A program made the position numbers and the translations under genes. Under the pieces are notes generated by a model. The model saw only the letters and a program-made list of their open reading frames with translations, was not told the origin of the DNA and ran no database searches. A DNA stretch of 64,000 bases from Glaciozyma antarctica PI12 (lineage: Eukaryota; Basidiomycota; Microbotryomycetes; Kriegeriales; Camptobasidiaceae), in assembly GCA_002917775.1 (NCBI GenBank), contig KZ627154.1, forward strand, positions 216,603-280,602. The letters run 5' to 3'. This document shows positions 36,438 through 47,651 of this stretch, one piece after another. Positions within the stretch are counted from its first letter, which is position 1. Each line of letters opens with the position of its first letter.

Positions 36438-37420
36438 TTCTGCTTGCGACAGGGCGGAGGGAGAACTGCTGAGCTTGGGAGTGCTGGCCAGTATATTGAG
36501 TTAAATAGTTGCAGGTGGGTAGCTTCAATTAACTATCCCCTCGGAGCTCCCCAGGGCGTCCCCAGGGCGGAACTGCCTCCTTGGTCGATCTGTAGCACGA
36601 CAAATCAATGGAAGATTAGTACGAGCACTGCAAAGCAAGCCGAACGTTCCTGGAAAGGCGAAACAGCACCTCAATCTACCGGACTCTGGCTCATCGCAAC
36701 TCGTTCAATCTCGCCACAAGATTGTTAGATGCTGCAATACCCCGCCGTTTTATCCTGACAGCTGAAGTTTCATATCGTTCCTTGAGACCTGGAAAGGCTC
36801 ACCGTGGAGTACGGCCCTTCGCAGGCCATTGAGAAAGCTCGGTGAACCCTCGCCTGACGCCCCTGGACTGGAGACCGCTTCGTTTTCTGCTGTACCTGGC
36901 TGAAGATACTTGAAGATCAGTATCAAGACTGTCAACGCTCGTCAAGTCCCGGTGTGATCTTCACTTCCTGCCTTCCCCCTCAGGCTGCTGCTGCAGCCAC
37001 GTCTGAACCTCCCTCTCTCTTGCTGTCTCACTTCTGCATAGATTCACTCCTGCTTCTCGCTTCCTAAAAGGCTCTCGAGTGTCTTTAAACAAGCTGTCTC
37101 TCTAGTACTGACACGGAAGGAACCCCTGTTTTTGTTTACTTTTGTTCTCCCCGAGCTAGAATCAGCCGGCGCGACCTCCGTTCTCGTAACCTCCTCTCTC
37201 TCTCCTGCCCTGCGCGCGATTTTTTCAACAGGAACCGGTAAGCTCCAGCTCTCTGCAACGTGTTACGAAGCCGGCGCGGGCTACCACCGTGGAGTGAGGA
37301 CGCGCTGATACCCTCTCCTCCTAGCTCTCCTCACCTTTCCTCGACCTCCCCACCCCGCCCCAACTTCTTTGAAGCTCCTTTCGCCAGCTTTGGAACCGCC
37401 TTGGCAGTACAGGCTCGGAC
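36438..37420. other. Long intergenic region upstream of the G-alpha gene
   Basis: At 983 bases this is the longest non-coding stretch inside the gene-dense part of the window. It serves two divergent promoters, ERV41 and G-alpha. The right half is pyrimidine-rich with many CTCTCT runs, typical of a long 5' leader. A small direct repeat of CCCCAGGGCG occurs near 36550-36570. No coding exon was recognised. Confidence 0.55.
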
Positions 37421-39266
37421 ATGGGCGTCTGCGCTTCAAACGAAGCCGGATCCGAGGTTAGCACGGAGCAGGTCCGAACCTCGCAAGGAATCGATAAGGT
37501 GTTGCGGGACGATGAGAGAAGGCTGGCGCGGGAGGTCAAGGTGCGCTTCTGGAGAGATACGGCGTGGGAACACGGAGCTGACTGGCGTGGTAGATGCTGC
37601 TGCTCGGTGAGGACGGGAGTGTGGGGTTGGTCGCGAAGGAGGGGCGCTGACCAAGGACTGATGCCGCAGGACCTGGTTCGGGTGGCAAGTCGACTATACT
37701 TAAGCAGATGAAGGTGCGCTTTGCGCTCGAGGAGGGTGTGCGGGACGCTGACGCCTTGTTGTAGCTCATTCACCTGAACGGCTTCACTGCGAGCGAACTC
37801 GAGCATTACAGGCAGCAGATCTTCCGCAACGTCTGCGATGCGATACGAATGTGTACTCCTCTGCTCCACGGTGTGGACTCTGCTGATTCCCCCTCTCAGA
37901 TGCCTGACCATGCTCGAGGAAGGAGGGGTTTCCCTTCGCGACGATATTCGCGACAGCTGCTCAACCTTCATCTCCTCCTCCTTATCTCCACGGTAAGACA
38001 TTTCTCCGTTCACCTCCTTTACAGGTGCTAATTCCTCTCTGCAGACCTTCAGGACGGCGAGCCTGTTCCCTCCAACTATCTCGAGCCGCTCAGCTGCTTG
38101 TGGCAAGATCCCGGTATCCAGGCCTGCGTGATTCGAAGCACCAACGCAGCCTTGCCCGAAAAGTGAGTTCGGAAACCGGCACCAAAATTCGAGACCTCGC
38201 TAACGGGTTGAACAGCATGAGCTAGTTCGTCCTGTCTCATCTCGCTCGCTTCGTCCCATCCTCACCTGCCGCATCACAGCTTTTACTCTCACCTGGATCG
38301 GCTTTTCCACCCATCAGGCTTCGCTCCAACAGACCAGGATGTGAGTCCTGACCTCGACCGTCTTTCAGGCTCGCATGCTAACATTCCTCATCAGGTGCTT
38401 TGCTGCCGACAAAAAAACCTGCGGGATTAGCGAGACCTGCTTCAAGACCTCTGACCTCACGTATCGGCTTTTCGATGTGAGTCTTTTCGGCGTGAACGAG
38501 GGACCGCAGGCTGACTCCTGACCAGGTTGGAGGGCAGCGATCAGAACGCAAGAAATGGTACGCTCCACTCCACTGCCTCGACGACCTCTTCGCGGTTTTC
38601 GCTCATCGCGTCTACGCGCAGGATACGCTGCTTTGAAGCCGTCACCGCCATCCTGTTCCTCGTCGCCATATCGGGTTACGACGTAAGCTCTCTCCCCTCG
38701 CTCCGGCGTCGCCAACATCGCTGACTCTTCGCCTGCTCCAGCAATGCCTCATCGAGGATCCCGACTCCAACCAGCTGCAAGAGGGCTTAATGCTCTTCGA
38801 CAGCATAACGAAATCTGCGTGGTTCGTGCGAACATCCATCATCCTCTTCCTCAATAAGGCACGTCGCCAATTCCAGTCTTCCTCGCAGCTTGGGTTGATG
38901 TTGTTGCGCCAGGTCGACATTTTCAAGGAGCGCATCCTCGCCTCTTCAGTCCGTGCGCAGTTTCCAGACTATCAAGGTGCGCTCACCACTCTCACTCCCC
39001 GACGCCGAAATGCTCACGCTTCTTGCACAGGCGACGACAGCGACTACAACGCTGCACGACAGTACTTCAAAGCTCGCTTCACTCGACTCAGCCGCTCGCA
39101 GTCAAAGGAGATCTGTGAGCTCTCGCTGCTCCTCATCTCGACGCGCTCTGAGTGCTTCGCAGACACGAACTACACGACCGCGATCGACACAAACCTCATG
39201 CGCGTAGTTATGGCCAGCGTTACCGATATCATCATAAGCCGCTCGCTCAACGAGATTAGCACGTAG
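37421..39266 (+). CDS. Divergent heterotrimeric G-protein alpha subunit (frame break at an A run)
   Basis: GTP-binding switch protein coupled to membrane receptors. Start MGVCAS fits N-myristoylation and palmitoylation. The P-loop reads GPGSGGKST where G-alpha proteins normally have GAGESGKST, and it is split by introns around a 13-nt exon. Other G boxes are conserved: [20 protein letters not shown] with the catalytic Gln, LFLNKVDIFKERI, and TNYTTAIDTN in place of the usual TCAT. Switch I reads DVLCCR, then KTCGISET after a one-base frame break at a run of seven A (38411-38417), where six would keep the frame. The C-terminus ends SLNEIST without the usual Cys or Gly-Leu end. It is probably one of the extra basidiomycete G-alpha proteins; receptor and pathway are unknown. 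Confidence 0.88.
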
Positions 39267-39374
39267 CCTCGCATCCCCGCGAACGACGCTCGCTGACCTC
39301 CCAAGGACAGTTTTATAACCCGCACCTCAACCGTAGCGTACTCGACTACCAATACCATTTCATGTAGATCGATG

Positions 39375-40426
39375 CTATACCCTGCTCTTAACCTTCTCCC
39401 TCGCCCCAAGCACCCTATCGATAATCCCCTCCCGCACCGCATTCTCAGGAACGAGATAGTGATCCCGATCCAACATCCTCGCTAAACCCCATCAGCCCCT
39501 CTCCTCTTCCCAATCCAAACGACTCACCGAACCTTCCTCTCGCATCCTCCCTCCCCTCCTCCGCGCGCGCACAATGATCTGCATAGAGGTCGAACATCCG
39601 TTCTCGCACGCGCAAGATCTCGGTAGCGACGATCGAGATGTCGCTCGCTTGCCCGCCTGCTCCTCCAGAAGGTTCTGCGGTGCGGGATCAGCGACCGAAG
39701 TGCGAGCGGGATCAGCGAGGGAAGGGGGAGAGGGGGCGTACGGTGGATCATGATAGAGGCGTTGGGGAGTGCGACGCGGTGGCCTTTTTCGCCTGTAGAT
39801 CTCTCAGCTTTTCGTTCGGGGAAGGAAGGGAGGGAGCGTACCGCCTGCTAGGAGGAGAGAGGCCATCGAGGAAGCTTGGCCGATACAGATCGTGTGAACG
39901 GGGGAGGAGACGAATTGCATCTGCGGTCGTTGAGCAGCTTCCTCCGACGGGGCACGAGAGAGGGAAGCGCACTGTGTCGTAGATAGCCATCCCACTGGTC
40001 ACGCTTCCCCCTGGGGAATTAATGTAGAGCGATACCGCGGAATCTGGGGCGTCGGCCTCGCAGTACAGCAACGAAGCGACGACCACAGCCGCTGAATCGT
40101 CGTTGATCTGCGTCAGCTACTCAGTAGCTACACGAGGAGCGGTGTAGAGGCACCTAACTGGCCCGTTGAGGAAGATGATGCGCTCTTTGAGGAGACGCGA
40201 GTAGATGTCGTACGCTCGTTCGCCTTGGCCCTGTGCGAAGCTTAGCTCTCCAACCCTGCTGCGCGGAAAGAAGGCGTACCTCCCGTGAGATGACCATGGG
40301 GATCAAGCTGTGAGAAGGAGCGGTTGTGGAGAGAGAGCGCGTGCCGGAGGAGCAATGGGGGAGAGAGCGGAGCAGTGGCGCGCGGGAGGGGTGAAAGAAG
40401 CGAGGAGCTAGGCGCAGTGACGACAT
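39375..40426 (-). CDS. CLPP: Mitochondrial ATP-dependent protease proteolytic subunit ClpP
   Basis: Serine protease that forms the ClpXP barrel in the mitochondrial matrix. An Arg-rich presequence ([20 protein letters not shown]) precedes IPMVISRE. The core shows [56 protein letters not shown] with the catalytic Ser, and [20 protein letters not shown] with the catalytic His. The C-terminal block, [20 protein letters not shown], is reached through a final intron with a TTTAG acceptor and ends AREKVKSRV. Budding yeast lacks ClpP whereas many basidiomycetes keep it, which agrees with the proposed origin of this DNA. Confidence 0.95.
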
Positions 40427-40631
40427 CGCGAGGTCCTGTTGGTGTGCTGGAGTGCGGGAGGAGGAAGAGAGACGGTCGGTTCGAACGTTCGTGTTGTTGC
40501 GGCTTCCCCAAGCGACCTGCTCGAATTCACGCTCTCAAAGCCTCGACTAGCTGAAGGCCGACGTTCTGCTTTCGCATGGTTGCACTCTCACAGGATTCAA
40601 GACGAGAACAAGGGTCTTACAACACAAAGCG

Positions 40632-40678
40632 ACCTCCCTCCCTCCTCCTCCCTCCCTCCTCCTCCCTCCCTCCTCCCA
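40632..40678. repeat. Pyrimidine microsatellite (CTCCCTCCCTCCTC units)
   Basis: About three tandem units of a 14-base pure C/T motif lie in the ClpP upstream region, just before the 3' end of RTF2. Simple repeat prone to length change. Confidence 0.8.
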
Positions 40679-40742
40679 ACTCAACTCAACCCGCAGCTCG
40701 AAGCTGGCACACCAACGCCGCTACACCTCGCTCTATCACCCC

Positions 40743-41824
40743 TCAAGCGTATCGGGTCCACGCTCCCCTCGTCATCCAGGTCGATCTGCCGTCCTTATCC
40801 TGCGAGAACGGAACGTCAGCTTCAAGTCCTTCAGCAACAAGAGAACGACGGCGTACATGATTCTGATCAGCATCCTTGGGCGCGTATAGTGAGGCAATCG
40901 CAGGACTGTTGGTCTTCTTCTGCTCTGCGAGTTTAGCGGCGAGAGTGGCGGAGAGACGAGGGACGGTGGCGCCGGCGTTGACGGAGGGGAGCGGTGGAGG
41001 AGGTAGATCTTGATCATGTTGCTGTTGATCCTGATGCTTTGACCCTCTTCGCCACAGGAGGAGGAGGCATCTCCCCCGAAGCGACCGCCTTGCGCTTACG
41101 GTCCTTAGCCGCCTTCTTCTCGTCCTTCTCCCGCACCTTCCTCGCCTCGAACGCCTCGACCATGAGCTCCAACTCGTCCTCCTTCGGGTTGATAGTGAAC
41201 CACTCCTCCGCCTCGTCGTCCTTGTTGCCCGTCACAGGGCAGACCGCCGTATCCTCCCCACCCTCCGCTCGGCGCATCTCCTTGAGCGACGATTCGGACA
41301 GTACGCAGCCGCAGGATTTGCGGTAGACGAACTTGACAGACCCGTTCATCTCGCGGAGGGAGATGGGGCAGACGAAGAGGGCGGTAGGACGTGATTCCTG
41401 CGTGCCGATATGGGAGGAGGATTCGATCTCTTCGGCGGATTGGGAGAGAAGGGTCGGGTTGGGAGCGAGGTGGAGGGTGGTGACGTCCTTGAGAGAGCGA
41501 ATGTGGCCTGCGACGAGGTGGCCGTCGTTACCAAAGGGATGGGTGTCGGTGGCGGAGGGAGGGGAGAGGAGATACGCTATGAGAGCTTCCTTGTTGTAGA
41601 GTTTGCCGAGTGGACAGGACACGATGGGAGCTTGAAGGGGTTGCTGCCGTTCAACTGGGTTAGCTTGACCTCGTACGTACAGGCTGGCCACACGAACTCA
41701 CCTTTGACAGAGCGCAGGTTGACCAGAGCTGTCGGTTCCTGTTCTTCTCGTCTGCCTTTGGGTCTGCCTTGCGAGTCTTGACCAAGTCGTCTCGCTTTGG
41801 AATCGATCCTCCGTCGTTTCCCAT
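40743..41824 (-). CDS. RTF2: Replication termination factor 2 (RTF2)
   Basis: Nuclear protein of the Rtf2 family, linked to stalled or terminating replication forks and to splicing. The start MGNDGGSIPKRDDLVKTRKA is the family hallmark. A first half-RING follows (QAPIVSCPLGKLYNKEALIA), then a second RING-like block, FVCPISLREMNGSVKFVYRK then CGCVLSESSL and VCPVTGNK. A basic region follows. The last intron (donor GTACGCC, acceptor TCGCAG) joins to STWMTRGAWTRYA, the usual Rtf2 end. Between the basic region (about 41015-41060) and the conserved tail the frame changes by one. Either a weak intron with an AAG acceptor or a one-base error in a GGG run could explain it. Confidence 0.93.
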
Positions 41825-41895
41825 ACTGGAGCGGCTGAGAGTTGAAGGGAGAGAGAGGAGAGTGCTCAGGCGGAGTCAGTTTGGCTGGAGAGGTT

Positions 41896-41929
41896 TTGGC
41901 CCAAAGTCGAAGTTTCGCACCTGGGCCAA
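41896..41929. promoter_or_regulatory. Inverted repeat in divergent RTF2/DSN1 promoter
   Basis: TTGGCCCA (41896-41903) and its reverse complement TGGGCCAA (41922-41929) are separated by 18 bases, in the 226-base spacer between two divergently transcribed nuclear genes. It may be a binding site for a dimeric factor shared by both. Role inferred only. Confidence 0.4.
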
Positions 41930-42050
41930 ATTGAAGAGAGGACAAAACTCGTCCGCTTGTTTTTTGCCCGCTCGTTTCCCTCCTCTTGTTCTCCTCCCCC
42001 TCTCTCCACTTCCTCTCGCCCCTGCTCGACTTGACTTCAGCACACCAAGG

Positions 42051-44369
42051 ATGCCACCGCCTAGGCAACCACGCCTAGCCTCTCGCAAGTCAGTCGTAAC
42101 AGACAGGACTCTGTACGAACAACCAGCAGACGACTCGGACGTCTCTCCCCCTCCCAAACAACTCCCTCGTGCAGCAAGGTACCCTCCTCCAGCCGCCTCC
42201 TCCTCCGCCAACACCATCTTCGCACAGCCTACTCGGAGACGGAGCACTCGCCTAAGTACGGAGAGCACAGCAACCGATTCCCCCGCTCCTGCCCCTACCG
42301 CCAAACTCCGTCATCCTCCTCTCTCCCGCGCCAAGAACGCGACCAAGTCCCCCGCCCCACCCAAGGACAAGCGGAAAGAGCCGGTGGCAGGGTCGCGAAC
42401 GCGGCCACGCGTAGAGGTCGAGCAGGATGCGGACGACGAGGGAGATCGCGACGACGACGAGGAGAGTCTCGTGCTCGCCAAGCCCAAGGCAGCAGGGAAG
42501 GCCGCAGGAGGGAACAAGCGGCAAAAGGTCGCCGCCACCTCTACCGCAGAGGCAGGACCGGCCACGGCACCCACTACTCGCGCAGGCTTTGTCGTTCGTC
42601 CACTCTCTATGCGGTCCCCACGGCGCGTCCCGACTCACCCCCTTGCGTCCCCTTGCAGCCTCGCGCCGCCGCTCATGCCTCCAAGGTCGTCAAGCCTCAA
42701 CCCGAGTACACCCACGTCGTCGCCGACGAGTTCGCAGAGGACAGCGAACCCCTCGCCTTTACGACTCACCCGCCAACTCCTCACGCCGCTGGCAAGGGCA
42801 AACGCGTAGCGGACAAGGCAGCAGTTAACCCACGGCAAAAGGTTTGTATTCTCCGTTGATCCCTCCGCCCTCTGGCTGACGTTCCTTCTCTACAGGCTTC
42901 TCGAACCGGACGCGCCGAGCCTGCACCCCAAGCTTCGACCTCCCGCCTCCCCTCCGCCGCTTCTCCCTCAGCGGCAATCTCCACCACTCCTCCTCGTTCG
43001 ACCAACGCGCCTCACTATGTTGCCCCCATCACGACCGCCGAAACGCCGAAACAGCTCAGCAATCGCGAGATGCGGAGCAACCTCGGGATAGGAACGCCGG
43101 GGACGGGGCGGAGACCTAGCATGGAGATGCGAGGACGAAGGGGGAGTAGTATTGGAGGTGGTTTCGAAGGTACGCGTTCGAGCTCGCTGGGGGAGAGGCA
43201 CAACGGCGCTGCAGCTAACTCGTCGCGTCCCTTTCTTCCTTCCACGCAGCTACGCCTCATCCTTTTGTCGATAACGACAAGCTGTATCGCTCGACGGACG
43301 CTACGAAGCCTGTCGCAGTTCGATTACGCGCTCTCATCTCCTGGACCGCTCAACGCCAACGCGAGGAGCTCTTCAGTCCTGCGACCGGCGGATCCTCTGC
43401 GGACGACGCGACGAAGCGGTTCGCAAAGGAGGTCATCGACGACTTTATTACCGAGATTTGCGAATCGCGACTGGACGTCTCGGTCGCCAATTCGGTGCGT
43501 TCTTTGGCTCTTCAACGTTCATCGCTCTGCGCTGACCTCTTGCTTCGGCAGGCCAACGCGATTCCAGACGCAGCGGAACTTCCTCCGCACCCTCAGAACG
43601 TCGTCAACGAAGCCAAGCTCGCAGAAGTGCAGGAGCACTACGCTGCGTACGTTCCGCCCTTCGTGCTTCGCGACCTGCTCGCTAACCCCAACACCGCCAC
43701 AGCATCCAACGAGAGAGCAACAGCCGAGCCGACGTTCTTGAAAAGTACTCCGCTTTTGGCGCTCGTCGAACCGCTCCCGCTCCTTCCACCTCGGCCCTAT
43801 CCATCCCCGACCTCGCCGTCTTCAACTCGCCTCTCCCCGTTCCTTCAACGTACGAGGAGTCCGTCACGGTGGGCCAATCGCTGCTTTCAGGCGAGGTGGC
43901 AAAGACGACGAGCAAGAAGGGCAAGGGGAAGGAGGTCGTTCCGACTGCGATGGAGAGCGCGATGGACGCCATGACCGCTACTCTCGCCGACGTCCGACTC
44001 CAGGTCCGTCCCCTCTCCCTCTCTCTTCTCCTCTCCACGTACCAACCCCACTCTTCTCAGAGCGCCAACTTCCGACGCCTAACGCACCGAATCGGCCAAT
44101 TCTCTCGCATCTCAACTTCCTACGTCAGTACCCGAATCCAGCAATCCCACCAAGCCCTCTCCGCCGACTCTCTCAGCGGTCTTTCCACCCTCCCCGTCCC
44201 TGTCGTCTCCTCCGACAGCGGACCCCTCCTCGGTGGGATCGCAGGAGTCGTTCGAGGGCTTACCCCGACGACGACGGTGGCGGCGGTGGTGGGACCGGGG
44301 CCGGAACCGAGGGATTTGTTGAGGGCTATTGCGGGGGCGGATTATCGGTCGAGGAACGGTGGGCAGTAA
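42051..44369 (+). CDS. DSN1: Kinetochore MIS12-complex subunit DSN1/Mis13
   Basis: Subunit of the Mtw1/MIS12 complex that connects CENP-C and the centromere to the NDC80 complex. The N-terminal half is disordered and basic or acidic (EQDADDEGDRDDDEE). The diagnostic block is GRRPSMEMRGRRGSSIGGGF, in which RRxS-type sites match the Aurora B target region of Dsn1, followed by ATPHPFVDNDKLYRSTDATK and VRLRALISWTAQRQREE, then a helical FAKEVIDDFITEICESRLDV. The C-terminal half is predicted helical with a Ser-rich stretch and ends LLRAIAGADYRSRNGGQ. The junction near 42600-42658 lacks a strong donor (a GTCGTT site is the best candidate), so the second exon boundary is tentative. Confidence 0.84.
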
Positions 44370-44492
44370 GGCGATTCGTAGGACGTACACCCCCCCTTTA
44401 TACCCCTTTTCTGTACGGCTTCTGTTGCAACCCCCGAGTACTCTTTGCGGTTTCATTTGCGTGGTATTACAAGAACAATTTGCGTCCCTCCT

Positions 44493-47400
44493 TCAAGACC
44501 TCCAGTACTGCGCGACCGAGTGGATCCGATCGAGGACGGAGGTGAAGTACGACGTCTCGTTCAGGAGCGACTCGAACGCCTTGATCGCCTTGATCGCTTC
44601 GACAAGTTGAGCAAGAACTTATCCTGCACCTGCGTTCCCCCCACAAGTCAGCCTCCACTCCCTCGCACAGCGCATGAAAAAGCGTACCTTCGTAACCGCC
44701 TTATCGGGTTCGAGCTTGATATCAGGAATATTGGCATCAACCATGAGCGCCACGAGGTTGATGATGAGATTGGCATTCTTGCGCAAGCTCGTGAATCCCG
44801 TATAGCAGAGGTTCTTGAACCTCGCGTAGTGCGGCGAATGGATCCCGCCCATCGCGTCGACCATCTCTTTGCAGACCTTGACGGCTGGAGGGAAGGGCTT
44901 GGGATCGCGCCCGAGGATGTAGCCGAAATCGACTGTGGAAGGTGTTAGGAGCGAAGGAGCGGGAGGGGTGAGGACGGACCGTGGAAGAAATGCCCGTCGG
45001 GAGCGAGGAGGAGGTTGTCGAGATGACGATCTCCGACTCCGAGGAGGTAGGTGACGACGCAGTAGCCAGCTACACAAAGACAAGCGTCAGTACGTCGATG
45101 AGAGGAGGAAGAAGTTAGAGCGCACCGCAACTTCGAATGTACGTGTCGAGCACTTCAGGTTTGACGCCGTACGTCCCGACGCTCCCAGGATCCGCATGAT
45201 GCGCCTTGAGGTAATTGAGCAAGCTCCCGCCGTACTCGTTCGAGATATCCGCGAGCGTCTTGCTCTCCACGAACTGAACCATGCCGTCGACCGCACCAGT
45301 CGCAAGAACGCGGTACGGCATGAGCTTGAGGTCGAGGTTCTCTTTGCGAAGAAGGCGGTCCATGAGCGTGAAGAGCTGAATGACGAGCTGGTCCTGGCGA
45401 AGGTCGTCGCCGTTCTTGAAGATGACGGGGTAGTCGGTCCCATCGTCGCAGAGGAGGTGAAGGCGGAGGGGGAAGAGGTTTGACTTGAAGACGGACGACT
45501 TCTCGGCGTCGATACCGATGATGGACTTGCGGGCGTCCAGGGGGAGAGGAATGGCGGCGAAGGTGCCGAGACCCGACTTGAAGTCGTGTAAGGCGGCGCG
45601 GAGGCGATCGATCTTCTTGGGGCGAGCGTCCTTCGAGTTCCGGAGGTCCTTGGCGAGGCGCGAGATGCGAGAGACAAAGTCGGCTTGTCGGCGAAGTAGC
45701 TCTCTACGATCTGGCTCGTCGTCCGCTTGGAGCTGCCGGAACAAGGTCAGCTCAAGCTCAAAGAAAGCGAAGGCGGCGACTCACTTCGGCTACCCTCCTC
45801 TCAAACTTCTTCGCGACATTCAAGAACATCTTGCCGATCTGCTTGTCCTCGCTCTCGACGGCGATGTACCAGTGGAAGTGGTTCCCGAGGACTGGATTGT
45901 GCGCGCTTCGCTCGACGAGGAACTCTTCGAGCGTCGGGAGGTTGTCGGCCAGTGGCGGTAGTCTGTGCATCGAGGCGTGGCGAGAGTTGCGGATGGACGC
46001 GGAGGGGGACTGTCCTGGTGGCGTTTCAAACTTGAGGGCTTGCACGAGTTGAAGGAGGTAGAGCATGAGTTCCTGCGGTCGTCGAATCGTCAAGTGCGGA
46101 CGCGTTCGAGCGAAGCAGCCCACTCACGTCGTCGTCCGCCTTGCCTAGCTGCAGCACCGCGTACGCCCTCACTCGACGATCTCGGAAGCCCTTCTCCTGG
46201 TCCCAGAAGCTCCAGCGCGTCGTCCATCTCAACCTCCGCCCACATTGGCAGCAGCGTCTCAACGGCCTGCTTGACCTCTCCCTGGTCGGACCAGACGACC
46301 GACTTGAGGAACTTGGTGAGAGCTCGCTTGTCACGCGTGAGGTAGAAGCGGAACTGCCAGACGAGGTCGCGCTGAGGGGCGGTGAGAGTTTGGGTCGGTG
46401 GGTAGCGAAGGATCTCCTGCGATTTGGCAGTATCATTAGGAGCCAATTAGACCGTTCAAGGAGTGGAACGCACGTTGAGTTCGTCGCGAATCTTGGCGTT
46501 CGGCTTGAGTTCTCGGTCCAAGGGTCCGTTGCGATGGCTTCGCACAAGTCGACGATGCTTCGCCTCGACGGGGTTCTCCCTCGCAATCTCTGGGTCGACG
46601 ATATTAAAGAGAGGGGTTTCGCCGGGCTGGGAGAAGGAGAAGGGAGTAGGGGCGGTCGGAGCAGTCGGAGCGAATGTGGCGGGGATGGGGCCTGAGGGCA
46701 TGAGGGAGGCGAGGACGGCGGGAGGGTATTCCTGATTCGTAAGAAGTATTAGCAAAAGCGACTGGCACGACTCCAGCGATAGAAGCGCACGGTTTCGCTG
46801 AACACGACAGGAAAGTCGAAGCGAGGCAGGTCGATGTAGAGGAATAAGTTGTTGGACTTGTCGGATTCAGCCTGCCAGACCACAGCATCAGCTCCGTTAC
46901 ACACTCTGCTAGTCTACGCGAAAAACTCACAGCATGGACCTTCTCAATCTGGCGGAACGCGAGCTTGTCCAACCAATCCATCCTCGTGATGTCGCCTCGC
47001 TCATGCTTCTTGACGAGCTTCTCCAGCCGTCCCATCTCATCCTTGAGCCCAGTTTTACTCGGTGTCTCACTCTCGACCCGTCCATCCGCCTCCTTGCCCT
47101 TCCACAGGTACAGCCGCTGCTTCCCCTTCTTGAGCGTCGCCTTCTTCCCAAACAGCCGCATCGTCGACCCTCCCACCACAGCGACCTCCCTCGGCCCAGC
47201 GATATCGTACACGGTAATGGCGAGCTGAGCGGAGAGGGGTAGGTCGCGGTACTTGATGGGAAGGGAGAGGCTCTCGTTCCACGCGTAGTTGGACTTGGAC
47301 TTGAACGTCTTGTGCGCGGTCCGAAAGGGCGGGATGAGGGGTTTGTTGTCGGCCCATAAGCTGACGACTACGTAGAGGTCTGAAGGGGAGCGCTTGTTGG

Positions 47401-47558
47401 GCGCCGGCGTGGCGGAGAGCTGGGTTGTCGAGGAGGTCGGAGGTGTTGCGTTCTGGGATCGTTCCCTCGAGGGATGAGATCTTGACGGTTACGTTTAAGT
47501 CGATATCTGAGTGCCGTACGAGAGTCAAAGTGTGATCTCGCCTCTCTCCTGTCTCCAT
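44493..47558 (-). CDS. VPS34: Phosphatidylinositol 3-kinase VPS34 (two frame breaks)
   Basis: Class III PI 3-kinase that makes PI3P for endosomal sorting and autophagy. The N-terminal C2 domain shows [34 protein letters not shown] and [20 protein letters not shown]. The helical domain has [20 protein letters not shown] and [20 protein letters not shown]. The kinase domain has [40 protein letters not shown] and [17 protein letters not shown], all catalytic elements being present. Two one-base breaks interrupt the frame. One is at GGGG (plus strand 47385-47388) before SDLYVVV. The other is near 44595-44605, between KFLLNLS and [13 protein letters not shown]. After it the frame ends [11 protein letters not shown], the usual VPS34 terminus. 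Start METGERRDH at 47558; a second in-frame ATG lies upstream at 47609. Confidence 0.96.
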
Positions 47559-47651
47559 CGTTGAGATCGTTGAGAGGAGTACAAGGTGCGTGGAGACAAG
47601 GTGCGTCATGTCAAGCTCGCGTGGCTCTCCCTTCTACCACAGCGCCTCGCC

